From Microbulbifer taiwanensis (GTDB taxonomy: Bacteria > Pseudomonadota > Gammaproteobacteria > Pseudomonadales > Cellvibrionaceae), in contig NZ_JACZFR010000025.1 of NCBI RefSeq assembly GCF_014904815.1, forward strand, positions 62,001-126,000: a stretch of DNA of 64,000 nucleotides, read 5' to 3'. This document shows, piece after piece, positions 35,458 to 43,728 of this stretch (position 1 is its first letter; each line of letters opens with the position of its first letter). Below the pieces are notes generated by a model, which was not told the origin of the DNA, did no database searches, and saw nothing but the letters and a program-made list of their open reading frames with translations. A program made the position numbers and the translations under genes.

Positions 35458-36072
35458 GTAGGGCGCCCGCGTCTGCACGTCCTGGTACTCCGCCTCGCGC
35501 ATTGCCAGCTCGTGTTCCAGGTCATCGATTTCCACACCCAGCTCGGTGTGCCGGCCCTTGAGGCGGGCGATATCGGCCAGCAGGGTGATGCGCTCTTCCT
35601 TGGTGGCCTCGTCGCTGATCAGGCGCGCGCTCATATCGGTGATGTCATCGAGGATATGTTCGCGCTCACTGACGCGATCATTGATGGCCCCGGATACCTG
35701 GTTCATGGCGCTCCAGGCCAGGTAGACTTCGCGGCCGGCCTGGTAGCCGTGCAGGAACAGGCCCTCCAGGTCCGCGGGGCAGGCGCCATTGTAACTGCCA
35801 CCGGCGCGGCCCAGGCGAAAGCCGCGGTGCTCGGTGCAGTAGAGGGCCAGCCCCTCTTCGCGCCCGGCCCGGTAGGCGGCGGCGTCCGGGCGCACGCCGT
35901 AATCTGCGCAGGCCTCGCGGCGCTTGCTCAGCTGCCCGAGTTGCAGGCCCGCGGCGCCGTCTTCGTAGCCGATCGCGTGCCAGTCGGCGACCATGCACTC
36001 CTCTTCACTCATGGTGGCGCAGCCGCTGGCCAGCAGTACCGTCGCTATTGCCAGGGTCGCGGGTTTAATCAT
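35452..36072 (-). CDS. DUF2799-family outer-membrane lipoprotein
   Basis: From MIKPATLAIATVLLASGC the protein has a lipoprotein signal with lipobox LASGC and 206 residues; a GTG 18 bp upstream is an alternative start. The DUF2799 part is seen as CMVADWHAIGYEDGAAGLQ, then Arg/Tyr/Gly-rich AYRAGREEGLALYC and LFLHGYQAGREVYL. A C-terminal coiled coil of about 70 residues (from INDRVSEREHILDDITDM to HELAMREAEYQDV) follows. Function is unknown. The coiled coil may reach from the membrane toward the cell wall, but that is speculative. Confidence 0.85.
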   Translation of the reverse strand: MIKPATLAIATVLLASGCATMSEEECMVADWHAIGYEDGAAGLQLGQLSKRREACADYGVRPDAAAYRAGREEGLALYCTEHRGFRLGRAGGSYNGACPADLEGLFLHGYQAGREVYLAWSAMNQVSGAINDRVSEREHILDDITDMSARLISDEATKEERITLLADIARLKGRHTELGVEIDDLEHELAMREAEYQDVQTRAPYQ

Positions 36073-36286
36073 TTTGCTTTTCAGGTCCACTGCTTCTTCC
36101 CGTCACAGGATTGGTTGAGGGGCAATGTATCCCATTGAGCCTGTCTGTAGCCTGAAGAAAACGCGGAAAATGTGACGCGAATCTCATTTTGTCTGCGACC
36201 AACGGGGCGGTTCAATCCACATGGATCCCGCAAAAGCGGCGCCAGCTCGTACTAGGCTAGGGGGATAAAGCGAGAACCGAGGGAAT

Positions 36287-36415
36287 CTCTGAAAAACCAC
36301 TGCGCGTGCGCCTGACGGCGGCCGGCGGTGCTCACAGCGCTCATGTACTATTTGTACACTCCGCTTGCTGCGCACCGGCGGTCACCGCCAGCCACCCGCT
36401 CGCTAAGTTTTTCAG
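36287..36415. repeat. Palindromic element in the amidase leader region
   Basis: The terminal arms CTCTGAAAAAC (36287-36297) and GTTTTTCAG (36407-36415) enclose GC-rich inner repeats (GGCGGTGCTCACAGCG and GCACCGGCGGTCACCGCC) and ATGTACTATTTGTACA, an inverted repeat at the centre. The element fills most of the 370-bp spacer before the amidase and ends 28 bp before its start codon. I see no gene in this spacer. Confidence 0.6.
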
Positions 36416-36443
36416 GGGCTCCCCACAACAAGAGGGAAAGCCG

Positions 36444-37886
36444 ATGAGCGACTTTACCCGCATGAGCGCGGTTGAATTGCTGGCCGGATACAGGGACAAG
36501 TCATTTTCTCCGGTAGAGGTCACACAGGCGCTGCTGCGCCAGATAGAGCGCTGCAACCCCGCGGTCAACGCCTACTGCCTGGTGGACGAGGAAACCAGCC
36601 TCGATTTCGCGCGGGCATCGGAAAGGCGCTACCAGAGTGGTGAAACCAAAGGTCTGCTGGACGGTGTGCCGGTGGCGATCAAGGATGTGTTCCTGACCCC
36701 CATGTGGCCGACCCTGAAGGGCTCCAGGACCATAGATCCCGAATCCACCCTGGGCAAGGAGGCACCCTGCGTCGCGGCCCTGGCCCGCAACGGCTATGTG
36801 CCCCTGGGCAAGACCACCACGCCGGAGTTTGGCTGGAAGGGAGTCACCGACAACCCCATCGACGGCGTCACCCGCAATCCCTGGAACACCGACAAGACCG
36901 CCGGTGGTTCCAGCGGCGGCAGCGCCGCGGCAGTACCGCTGGGTATGGGCCCGCTGGCGCTGGGCACCGACGCCGGCGGTTCCATCCGCATTCCCGCCGG
37001 CTTCTGCGGCATCGTCGGCCTGAAGCCCAGTTTCGGCGAGGTGCCTCACTGGCCGCCCAGCCCTTTCGGCACCCTCGCCCACGCCGGCCCTATGACCTGG
37101 ACGGTGGAAGACTGCGCGCTGATGTTGAATGTACTGACAGAGGCCGATCACCGCGACGCTCAGGCGATACCGCGGCGCGATATCGATTATTTCGCTGAGA
37201 TCCTGGGCGAGCCCAAAGAGCTGTTGCAGGGACTGCGTATCGCCTACAGTCCGGCTTTCGGCTATGTACAGCTGGACAGCGAAGTGGAACAGGCGGTGAA
37301 CAAGGCGGCCAGGCTGCTGCAATCCCTCGGTGCCGAGATTACCGAAGTGGACCCTGGCTTCGACGATCCCCTGGCGGCCTTCGGCCACCTGTTTTACGGC
37401 GGCGCCGCCAATGTGCTGCGGGAGATCGGCAAGCGCCAGCGCGAACTGATGGATCCGCAGCTGGTGGCGGTGGCGGACAAGGCCGCTCAGTTGTCGATGT
37501 TGGATTACCTGGCTGCGGTCAACGAGCGCACCGCCCTGTGCGAGCGCATGGCGAATTTTCACCGCAAGTACGACCTGTTGCTGACGCCGACGCTGCCGAT
37601 TACCGCCTTCAAGGCCGGGCGCGAAGTACCCGAGGACTGGCCCAGCACCCGCTGGCCCTCCTGGACCCCCTACACCTACCCCTTCAACCTCACCGGCCAG
37701 CCGGCCCTGTCGGTGCCCTGCGGCTTCTCCGCCGGCGGCCTGCCGATCGGCCTGCAGCTGGTCGGCCGGCGCTTCGAGGATGCCACTGTGCTGCGCGCCG
37801 GCCAGGCCTACCAGTTGGCCGCGCCGCTGACCGACAGGCGCCCGCAGCTGTTTTCCGCCGATGCGATTGAAGGGGAACAGGCGTGA
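36444..37886 (+). CDS. Amidase-signature hydrolase
   Basis: ATG at 36444 follows GAGGGAAAGCCG and matches the family N-terminus (MSAVELLAGYRDKSFSPVEVTQALL), giving 480 residues. The upstream extension would be translated repeat DNA. The Ser-cis-Ser-Lys triad is complete: K80 in GVPVAIKD, S156 in TAGGSSGGSAAA, nucleophile S180 in GTDAGGSIRIP. The 24-residue Ser-Ser spacing equals that of fatty-acid amide hydrolase. The aminotransferase start overlaps the stop by 4 bp (GTGA), so the two are translationally coupled. The pair may hydrolyse an amide and transaminate the released amino compound; the substrate is unknown. Confidence 0.94.
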   Translation: MSDFTRMSAVELLAGYRDKSFSPVEVTQALLRQIERCNPAVNAYCLVDEETSLDFARASERRYQSGETKGLLDGVPVAIKDVFLTPMWPTLKGSRTIDPESTLGKEAPCVAALARNGYVPLGKTTTPEFGWKGVTDNPIDGVTRNPWNTDKTAGGSSGGSAAAVPLGMGPLALGTDAGGSIRIPAGFCGIVGLKPSFGEVPHWPPSPFGTLAHAGPMTWTVEDCALMLNVLTEADHRDAQAIPRRDIDYFAEILGEPKELLQGLRIAYSPAFGYVQLDSEVEQAVNKAARLLQSLGAEITEVDPGFDDPLAAFGHLFYGGAANVLREIGKRQRELMDPQLVAVADKAAQLSMLDYLAAVNERTALCERMANFHRKYDLLLTPTLPITAFKAGREVPEDWPSTRWPSWTPYTYPFNLTGQPALSVPCGFSAGGLPIGLQLVGRRFEDATVLRAGQAYQLAAPLTDRRPQLFSADAIEGEQA

Positions 37887-39082
37887 GCGGGCTGGATTTC
37901 GACTTCTACGAATCCGAGGACCCGGTCTGGAATCCGGCGCTGCTGACAATTCCGGTGCCGGGCATTCGCAAGATGGTCAACATGGCGGCGACCATGGACG
38001 ATGTGATCCACCTGTCCATCGGCCAGCCGGACGCGCCGGCGCCACCCCACGTAATACAGGCTACGGTGGACGCGCTGGAGGCCGGGCAGACCGGCTACAC
38101 CATGGACGCGGGCCTGCCGGAACTGCTCGACGCCCTGGCGGACTACAACGGCGAGCGCTATGGGCGCGAGATCTCGCCGGAAAATATTCTCGTCACCACC
38201 GGCGCCACCGAGGCCATCTACCTGGCACTGACCGCCGTTTCCGCACCGGGGCGGGAGTTTATAGTGCCGGACCCGTCCTTTATGCTCTATGCGCCGCTGA
38301 TCCGTATGAACGGCGGCGAGGTGCGCCATATCCCCACCCGCGCCGAGAACAACCACCAACTGGATCCGCAGGAAGTTATCGATGCGATCGACAGCAACAC
38401 CCACGCGATAGTGCTCAATTCCCCCAGCAATCCCACCGGCACCGTCTATCCGCGCGAGACCATCGAGACCATTGTGCAGGAGGCGGCCTACCGGGGCATC
38501 TACGTGATCAGCGACGAGGTCTACGATCACCTGGTCTACGACAACCGCGACTACGCCAGCGTGCTCTCCTGCTGTTCCGACCTGGACCACGTGATGGTGA
38601 TCAGCAGCTTCTCCAAGACCTTCAGCATGGCCGGCATGCGTATCGGCTGGATGATCGCCAGCCAGGGCGCGATCAAGAAACTGCGCCGCTACCATATGTT
38701 CACTACCACCGTCGCCAACACCCCCTGCCAGTGGGCCGGCGTCGCCGCTCTCAAGGGCGATCGCAGTTTCATCGATGGCATAGTCGAGACCTATAAAAAA
38801 AGGCGCGATCGCCTGGTGCAGCTGGTGGAAAAGACTCCCTACCTGGAGGGCTATATGCCGGAGGGAGCCTTCTATCTCTTCCCGTCTCTGCCCGAGGGTG
38901 TCAACGGCAACAATGTCGCCCTGCGCCTGCTGCGCGAGACTGGAGTCTGCACCATCGCCGGCGATACCTTCGGCGAGTCCTGTCGCAACGCGCTGCGCAT
39001 CAGCTACGCCACTTCCATCGACAATATCGAGAAGGCCTTTGCGCGGATAATTCCGTGGATGGAGAGGCAGGATTTCGGCTGA
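37883..39082 (+). CDS. Class I/II pyridoxal-phosphate aminotransferase
   Basis: The 399-residue protein has the fold-type I aminotransferase motifs: IHLSIGQPDAPAPPHV, TTGATEAIYLAL (phosphate binding), NSPSNPTGTVY, ISDEVYDHLVY, PLP lysine K245 in SSFSKTFSMAGMRIGW, and NALRISYATS with the carboxylate-binding arginine. GTG is used as start, overlapping the amidase stop. The closest general group is aspartate/aromatic/branched-chain aminotransferases of subgroup I-gamma; the amino donor is uncertain. Confidence 0.93.
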   Translation: MSGLDFDFYESEDPVWNPALLTIPVPGIRKMVNMAATMDDVIHLSIGQPDAPAPPHVIQATVDALEAGQTGYTMDAGLPELLDALADYNGERYGREISPENILVTTGATEAIYLALTAVSAPGREFIVPDPSFMLYAPLIRMNGGEVRHIPTRAENNHQLDPQEVIDAIDSNTHAIVLNSPSNPTGTVYPRETIETIVQEAAYRGIYVISDEVYDHLVYDNRDYASVLSCCSDLDHVMVISSFSKTFSMAGMRIGWMIASQGAIKKLRRYHMFTTTVANTPCQWAGVAALKGDRSFIDGIVETYKKRRDRLVQLVEKTPYLEGYMPEGAFYLFPSLPEGVNGNNVALRLLRETGVCTIAGDTFGESCRNALRISYATSIDNIEKAFARIIPWMERQDFG

Positions 39083-39110
39083 CTTAGTGCCTACTCCGTG
39101 CCGCGCTGCC

Positions 39111-40085
39111 CTAGTGGCTTTTACCGAGTTCTGCGCGCGCCAATTCCAGCGCTTTTTCCAGGGCCTGTTCCGCCGAGACCGACACATCCGGCTTCACTCC
39201 AACATCCTGCCAGTTGGAGTCGGTGATGGGATTGATTGAACGGCCTTCCGGCAGGTCGACGGCGAAGTGCGGGTGTACACGGCGGTACTCGAACGGGTGG
39301 GCGCCGCCGCCGGTCGTCTCACCGACGATCACGGCGCGTTCCAGCGCCTGCAGGTCATAGGCCAGCGCCTCGGCGGCCGAAAAGGTCCTATGGGAGGTGA
39401 GGATATACAGGGGCTTGCTGGAACCGAAGTGGCGCCCCGGCACCCAGGCCGGTGAAGACACATGGCTGTGGGTATCCGTGGGGCGGTTGTAGCTGCCGCT
39501 GAGGGGGCTGTGTTTTTCCAGCAGGTAGCCGGTCAGCAGTTGCATCGTCTCGGCCCCGCCGCCGTTGTGACGCAGGTCGATAATCAGCGCATCCCCCTGG
39601 GCCACCAGCGTCATTGCCGCGGCGAAGACATCGCCGGCCATGGACGGCGGCGGGAAGACGCGCAGATCGAGCAGCATGATGTTACCGGCGAGGCGCTCGA
39701 TTTTCTCGATACCGTGGTTGATTTGCGGCCCGTACCAGCGCTGCATTTGCTCGGCGGAAAAGACTTTCTCCCCCTGTTGCTCGGGGATGGGTTCCGCACT
39801 GTAGCTGAGTCCCAGATGCCCGTCGCCGGAGACTTCACGCAGAAGCTCTGTCACCTCTTTGGCAAAGGTATCGCCCTCTCGTGTCTCCCGCCACCGGTCA
39901 CTTGACCGGCGCAGTGCGGCGGCGATTTCCCTTGCTTTTTCCGCATCGACATAGCGCGCCTCGATCAGGTCGGCTGAGGTATGGATTATTTCGGTTTGTT
40001 CGCGGGGTTCCAGCGAGATGGCGAGCGCCTGGCTCGAGGCAATAAACAGTGCAATCAAGATCGCAAGACAACAATTCCTGAGCAT
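39111..40085 (-). CDS. Exported S41-family (C-terminal processing protease/IRBP-like) peptidase
   Basis: Start MLRNCCLAILIALFIASSQALA (40085) lies 3 bp after GGGAGGAAGGGG, inside a longer GTG frame, and gives a signal peptide. The 324-residue protein lacks the PDZ domain of Tsp/CtpA. The core shows LIIDLRHNGGGAETMQLLTGYLLE, ILTSHRTFSAAEALAYDLQ with the serine in the nucleophile position, and VIVGETTGGGAHPFEYRRVHP, the IRBP-like S41 pattern. A periplasmic or secreted peptidase is expected; the substrate is unknown. It converges with the aminotransferase gene (28 bp between stops). Confidence 0.85.
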   Translation of the reverse strand: MLRNCCLAILIALFIASSQALAISLEPREQTEIIHTSADLIEARYVDAEKAREIAAALRRSSDRWRETREGDTFAKEVTELLREVSGDGHLGLSYSAEPIPEQQGEKVFSAEQMQRWYGPQINHGIEKIERLAGNIMLLDLRVFPPPSMAGDVFAAAMTLVAQGDALIIDLRHNGGGAETMQLLTGYLLEKHSPLSGSYNRPTDTHSHVSSPAWVPGRHFGSSKPLYILTSHRTFSAAEALAYDLQALERAVIVGETTGGGAHPFEYRRVHPHFAVDLPEGRSINPITDSNWQDVGVKPDVSVSAEQALEKALELARAELGKSH

Positions 40086-40233
40086 AAACCCCTTCCTCCC
40101 TTTCACTATTGCGGACTTTCGTCGTCCGCCACTGTGTCATTGCGAGTGATCATAGTGAGCGGCTCGCATTGAGGGAAAGGTTGCTGCGAAAGTTTTGGGA
40201 CGGACAGTGCCGGAAATACGACGAATGTGAATT

Positions 40234-41106
40234 TCAGGCAAAGCCGCTCAACAGCCCCCCGTCGGCCAGCACCGTAGTCCCGGTCAGATAGGAGGCCTCC
40301 TCCGAGGCCAGCCACAGCGCCACCCTGGCTATCTCCTCCGGCTGCGCCACCCGCTTCACGCCCCGCACAATATTATTGGCCCGCGCCACCGCGGCTTCGT
40401 TGTGACCGGTGGCGCGGCGGAACATGGGCGTGTCGGTGATGCCGGGGGCGACCACATTGACACGCAACCCGCGCTCGGCGTAATCCTGGCTGGCGCTCTG
40501 TGCCAGCGCTTCCAGGGCCCGCTTGCTGCTGGCGTAGGCGGCGCCGCCGGGGCGGGTGGAATAGGCGTGCTGGGAGGAGGTGATGACGATGCTGCCGCCC
40601 CCCGCTTTTAAAATCTCGGGAATCTGGTATTTCATCGCCAGGAAAACGCCGCGCAGGTTGGTGTTGTGGATCCACTCCCACTCCTCCAGGCTGATCTGGT
40701 GCAGCGGTTTGAAGGTCACCTCACCGGCGTTGTTGAAGCCGGTATCCAGCCGGCCGTAAGTATCCACCGTCTCTTGCACAAACATTTCCACCTGCCCGGG
40801 GACAGTGACATCCGCGCGGATATAGCGCGCCTCACCGCCGGCGCGGCGGATTTCCTCCTCCAACCGCTGGCCCAGCTTTTCCTGTCGGCCGCAGAAGGTG
40901 ACCCGCGCGCCCTCGGCGGCGAACAGCCGCGCCGCCGCGGCGCCGATACCGGAGGTGGCGCCGGTAATGGCGACCACCTTGCCGGCAAAGCGGTTGTTGT
41001 CTGCACCGGCGGAGTTTTCCCGCGCGGCTGCGGGCACTGCGGAGGTCGCCGCCGCGCCCAGGGCGGCCGCGCCTATTTTGAGGAAATTGCGCCTTTTATT
41101 GCTCAT
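40234..41106 (-). CDS. Short-chain dehydrogenase/reductase with Tat signal peptide
   Basis: The N-terminus MSNKRRNFLKIGAAALGAAATSAVPAAAREN is a twin-arginine signal, unusual for an SDR because it implies export with the nicotinamide cofactor bound. The classical SDR core follows: VVAITGATSGIGAAAARLFA (cofactor binding), FNNAGEV, S/Y/K catalytic set with Y191 and K195 in GAAYASSKRALE, and PGITDTPMF. Length is 290 residues. It is divergent from a LysR regulator across 175 bp that includes a motif also found before the propeller/acetolactate decarboxylase pair. Its substrate is unknown. A 2,3-butanediol/diacetyl or sugar-type SDR would fit the neighbourhood but is speculative. Confidence 0.92.
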   Translation of the reverse strand: MSNKRRNFLKIGAAALGAAATSAVPAAARENSAGADNNRFAGKVVAITGATSGIGAAAARLFAAEGARVTFCGRQEKLGQRLEEEIRRAGGEARYIRADVTVPGQVEMFVQETVDTYGRLDTGFNNAGEVTFKPLHQISLEEWEWIHNTNLRGVFLAMKYQIPEILKAGGGSIVITSSQHAYSTRPGGAAYASSKRALEALAQSASQDYAERGLRVNVVAPGITDTPMFRRATGHNEAAVARANNIVRGVKRVAQPEEIARVALWLASEEASYLTGTTVLADGGLLSGFA

Positions 41107-41199
41107 AAGTCTCTTCCGTCGCTGTGAATGGCCGTGGCTAGTCGACGGTTACTCTGCCGCAGGGAAGCCTGCGGAATAAATCCGTTTGCGGGCACAGGT

Positions 41200-41220
41200 T
41201 TCGTGATCTGCAGTCAACAA
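41200..41220. promoter_or_regulatory. Candidate LysR binding motif, copy 1 (SDR/LysR spacer)
   Basis: The 21-bp sequence begins TTCGTGATCTGC and ends AGTCAACAA. It is 18/21 identical to 42254-42274, upstream of the propeller gene. Within it, CTGCAGTCAACA (41208-41219) also occurs in inverted form (TGTTGACTGCAG) at 42277-42288. It lies 62 bp before the LysR start and 94 bp before the SDR start. Confidence 0.55.
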
Positions 41221-41281
41221 TGCCGAACGGGGGCGTGATAGGCTGTGCCGTCTCGCCGAAAATAATGCTACGGACAGCTCC

Positions 41282-42226
41282 ATGCCCCTGGACACTTCCG
41301 CAATTGCCGTTTTCGCCAGTGTGGTGAAGCACTCGAACTTCGCGCGCGCGGCGGAGGAACAGGGCATGACTCCCTCGGGCGTGAGCCGGGTCATTTCCCG
41401 GTTGGAGGAGCACCTGGGCGTGCGCTTGCTGCAGCGCTCCACGCGCCGGCTATCCCTGACGGAAACCGGATCGGTATTCCACCAGCGGGCACTGCAGATA
41501 CTGCGGGACCTGGACGAGGCGGAGGCCGAGGCCTCGGCCGCCAGCCTGCAACCGCGCGGCCTGCTGCGGCTCAATGTCCCGGTGGTGTTCGGCCGCCAGC
41601 ACATAGTGCCGCTGCTGCAGCCACTGCGGGAGAAATACCCGGAGATGTCGATCGAGTTGTCCCTCAGCGACCGCTTTGTCGATCTGATCGAGGAGGGAAT
41701 GGATCTCGCCGTGCGCATCGGCGCCCTGGCGGATTCGCGCCTGATTGCGCGGCGACTTTGCGCCAACCGCCGCCTGCTGGTGGCCAGCCCGGACTATCTC
41801 AAGCGCCGCGGCACGCCGCAGACGGCGGCGGACCTGGACGATCACGATTGCCTGGTCTTCACCGGGCTGGACAGGCCGTACCAGTGGCGGCTGGTGGGCC
41901 CGGAGGGACCGGTGGCCGTCGCCGCGGCGGGCCCGCTGGTGTGCAACAACGGCGAGGTGCTGACCGAGGCCGCCAAGGGCGGGCTCGGCATAGCGCTGGG
42001 CGCCACCTTTTCCATTTCCAGTGCGCTGCTGTCCGGCGAACTGGTGCGCGTGCTGCCGGGCTACGAATTCGAGCCGACCGCGATTCACGCCATCTATCCA
42101 TCCACGCGACAGCTGTCCCGCAAGGTGCGCGCCACCGTCGACTTCCTCGCCTCGGCCTTCGACGGAATTCCGGCGTGGGATTCGGCACTGCGGGGCAGGG
42201 TGCCCGGCTTCGAACTGCAGGCCTGA
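41282..42226 (+). CDS. LysR-family transcriptional regulator (CrgA-like)
   Basis: The 314-residue protein has an N-terminal winged helix-turn-helix (FARAAEEQGMTPSGVSRVISRLEEHLGVRLLQRSTR, about residues 21-55), a linker helix, and the two-lobed effector-binding domain (from GLLRLNVPVVFGRQH). It is divergent from the SDR gene, the usual arrangement for a LysR regulator and its target, and is followed by the propeller-decarboxylase pair on the same strand. In Bacillus and Klebsiella, LysR proteins (AlsR, BudR) control acetolactate decarboxylase genes, which matches this neighbourhood. The repeated motif at 41200 and 42254 suggests that both sides belong to its regulon. Confidence 0.9.
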   Translation: MPLDTSAIAVFASVVKHSNFARAAEEQGMTPSGVSRVISRLEEHLGVRLLQRSTRRLSLTETGSVFHQRALQILRDLDEAEAEASAASLQPRGLLRLNVPVVFGRQHIVPLLQPLREKYPEMSIELSLSDRFVDLIEEGMDLAVRIGALADSRLIARRLCANRRLLVASPDYLKRRGTPQTAADLDDHDCLVFTGLDRPYQWRLVGPEGPVAVAAAGPLVCNNGEVLTEAAKGGLGIALGATFSISSALLSGELVRVLPGYEFEPTAIHAIYPSTRQLSRKVRATVDFLASAFDGIPAWDSALRGRVPGFELQA

Positions 42227-42253
42227 GCAGGTTTCGCCCGCTCCAATTCGCAA

Positions 42254-42288
42254 TTCGTGATCTGCGCGCAACAAACTGTTGACTGCAG
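42254..42288. promoter_or_regulatory. Candidate LysR binding motif, copy 2 plus inverted half (before the propeller gene)
   Basis: Positions 42254-42274 repeat the motif at 41200-41220 with three clustered changes, and 42277-42288 is TGTTGACTGCAG, the reverse complement of the core of copy 1. The composite lies 74-108 bp upstream of the propeller start, in the position expected of a LysR activation site. Confidence 0.55.
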
Positions 42289-42361
42289 TCCGGTTTCTCA
42301 TTCTCGCCGCTGCCGCTAAATTTCGTGTTCGGGACAACGGCTCGACCGAAAGGAGGCGCAA

Positions 42362-43687
42362 GTGAAAGGGCGGCGTGGATTGTTTTCGTGGCGCAGCAAG
42401 CTCGGTTGCCTTTTATTTGTCGCGACACCTGTGAGTGCCACCACAGAGGTTTTGCCCGACAAGGTACTGGCGCAGGTGGATGCGGGCGTGATTGCCGCGG
42501 TCGCCGACGGCGACTTTGTCGCTGGTAGTTATGCCAGCGGCGATCTTGCGCCTGACTCCGCCGGTTTCCGGGATACCCTGGTGCTGCTGCGCCGCAGCGG
42601 CGGTGGCTGGCGGCGCGAATCGCTACCCATCTCCAATTCTGTCACAGCCCCACCGGAGGTCCTGCGCCTGGCGGCGGACGGCAGAAGTGTCTATGTGATC
42701 GAGCGACTGGCGCCGCGAACCCCGGGTGCCAGCCGTATCGCTGAACTGGCGCCGGGGCGGCGGCTGTTTGCGGTTGCACTACCTGCGGGTGCGCCGGCAA
42801 AACTTGCCGATGCTGTCGAACTGGACGACTTTCCGGAGGCCCTGGATATCAGTCCCGACGGGCGCACAATTGCCGTCGTATCCAACGGTTCCGGTGGCAG
42901 CTGGCTGCACCTGGTGCCCTGTGCCGGCGGGCGCTTCGGTTCTGTGCAGAAATTTGACCTGGCGGAAATCGCCGGTGCGGGTCGGGCGCCGCGCGCAAGC
43001 AATGTCGCCTGGCATCCGTCCGGGCGCATTCTCGCGATCAATTTCCACACCGAGAACCGGATATTGTTTGTGGTCCTGGAAGAGAGCGGTGGGCACTTCT
43101 CACCGCGTCCCTGGGGGGCGGCGGTGGAAGTGGGGCGGGATCCTTTCGTGGGGCGCTTCGCGCCGGATGGGCGCCACTATATTACCGCCGACTGGGGGCG
43201 CAATTTTGACGCTGTCGACCTGGCAGGCCGATTGCCCGAGAGCGCTTCGCAGCTGACGGTGGTGCGCCTCGGCAGGGCCGGCGCGGTGGCACCCGCACAC
43301 CGGGTGGTGCACAGGACGCGCTCGGATATCTCCTCGGAGGGACTGGCCATCAGCCGCAACGGACGCTTTGTCGCCACCGTCAATATGCGGGGTACCGTCT
43401 TCCCCGCCGGCAGTCCCCGCTTCCAGCGCCATGCCTCCGTGTCACTATTTCGCTTTGATGCCGCCGACGGCTCCCTGAAAAAAATTGTCGACAGACCATT
43501 CACCGCAGTGCTGCCGGAGGGCGGGGCTTTCGACGCATCCGGTCATTACTTCCTGGCCAGCGTCTTCGAATACCGGGACCTGCACGGTGGTGGCATCGAA
43601 GTATTTCGAGTATCGGAACAAGGCCTCGAGCCGCTGGGCCGTATACCCATGCCCCATGGGGTGCACCACCTGGATATGGCTCCCTGA
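42362..43687 (+). CDS. Exported beta-propeller (YncE/lactonase-like) protein of unknown function
   Basis: A GTG start follows a strong AAAGGAGG site (5-bp spacing). A signal peptide runs to about residue 26 (LGCLLFVATPVSA). The rest of the 441 residues are repeated four-strand blade-like segments, each with a turn such as ISPDGRTIAVVSN, WHPSGRILAINF, FAPDGRHYITAD, ISRNGRFVATVN and FDASGHYFLASV, spaced 45-70 residues apart. This is typical of seven-bladed propellers of the 6-phosphogluconolactonase/YncE type. No catalytic motif is recognised. It is 41 bp upstream of the exported acetolactate decarboxylase and probably co-transcribed with it. Confidence 0.85.
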   Translation: MKGRRGLFSWRSKLGCLLFVATPVSATTEVLPDKVLAQVDAGVIAAVADGDFVAGSYASGDLAPDSAGFRDTLVLLRRSGGGWRRESLPISNSVTAPPEVLRLAADGRSVYVIERLAPRTPGASRIAELAPGRRLFAVALPAGAPAKLADAVELDDFPEALDISPDGRTIAVVSNGSGGSWLHLVPCAGGRFGSVQKFDLAEIAGAGRAPRASNVAWHPSGRILAINFHTENRILFVVLEESGGHFSPRPWGAAVEVGRDPFVGRFAPDGRHYITADWGRNFDAVDLAGRLPESASQLTVVRLGRAGAVAPAHRVVHRTRSDISSEGLAISRNGRFVATVNMRGTVFPAGSPRFQRHASVSLFRFDAADGSLKKIVDRPFTAVLPEGGAFDASGHYFLASVFEYRDLHGGGIEVFRVSEQGLEPLGRIPMPHGVHHLDMAP

Positions 43688-43728
43688 GCCGAGTACAGAC
43701 TTCAATCGTTAAAAAGCGGGAGATATTT

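Noticed and set aside
36306..36443. 46-residue N-terminal extension of the amidase
   Set aside because: It would translate the palindromic element; a good ribosome site and the family N-terminus support the start at 36444.
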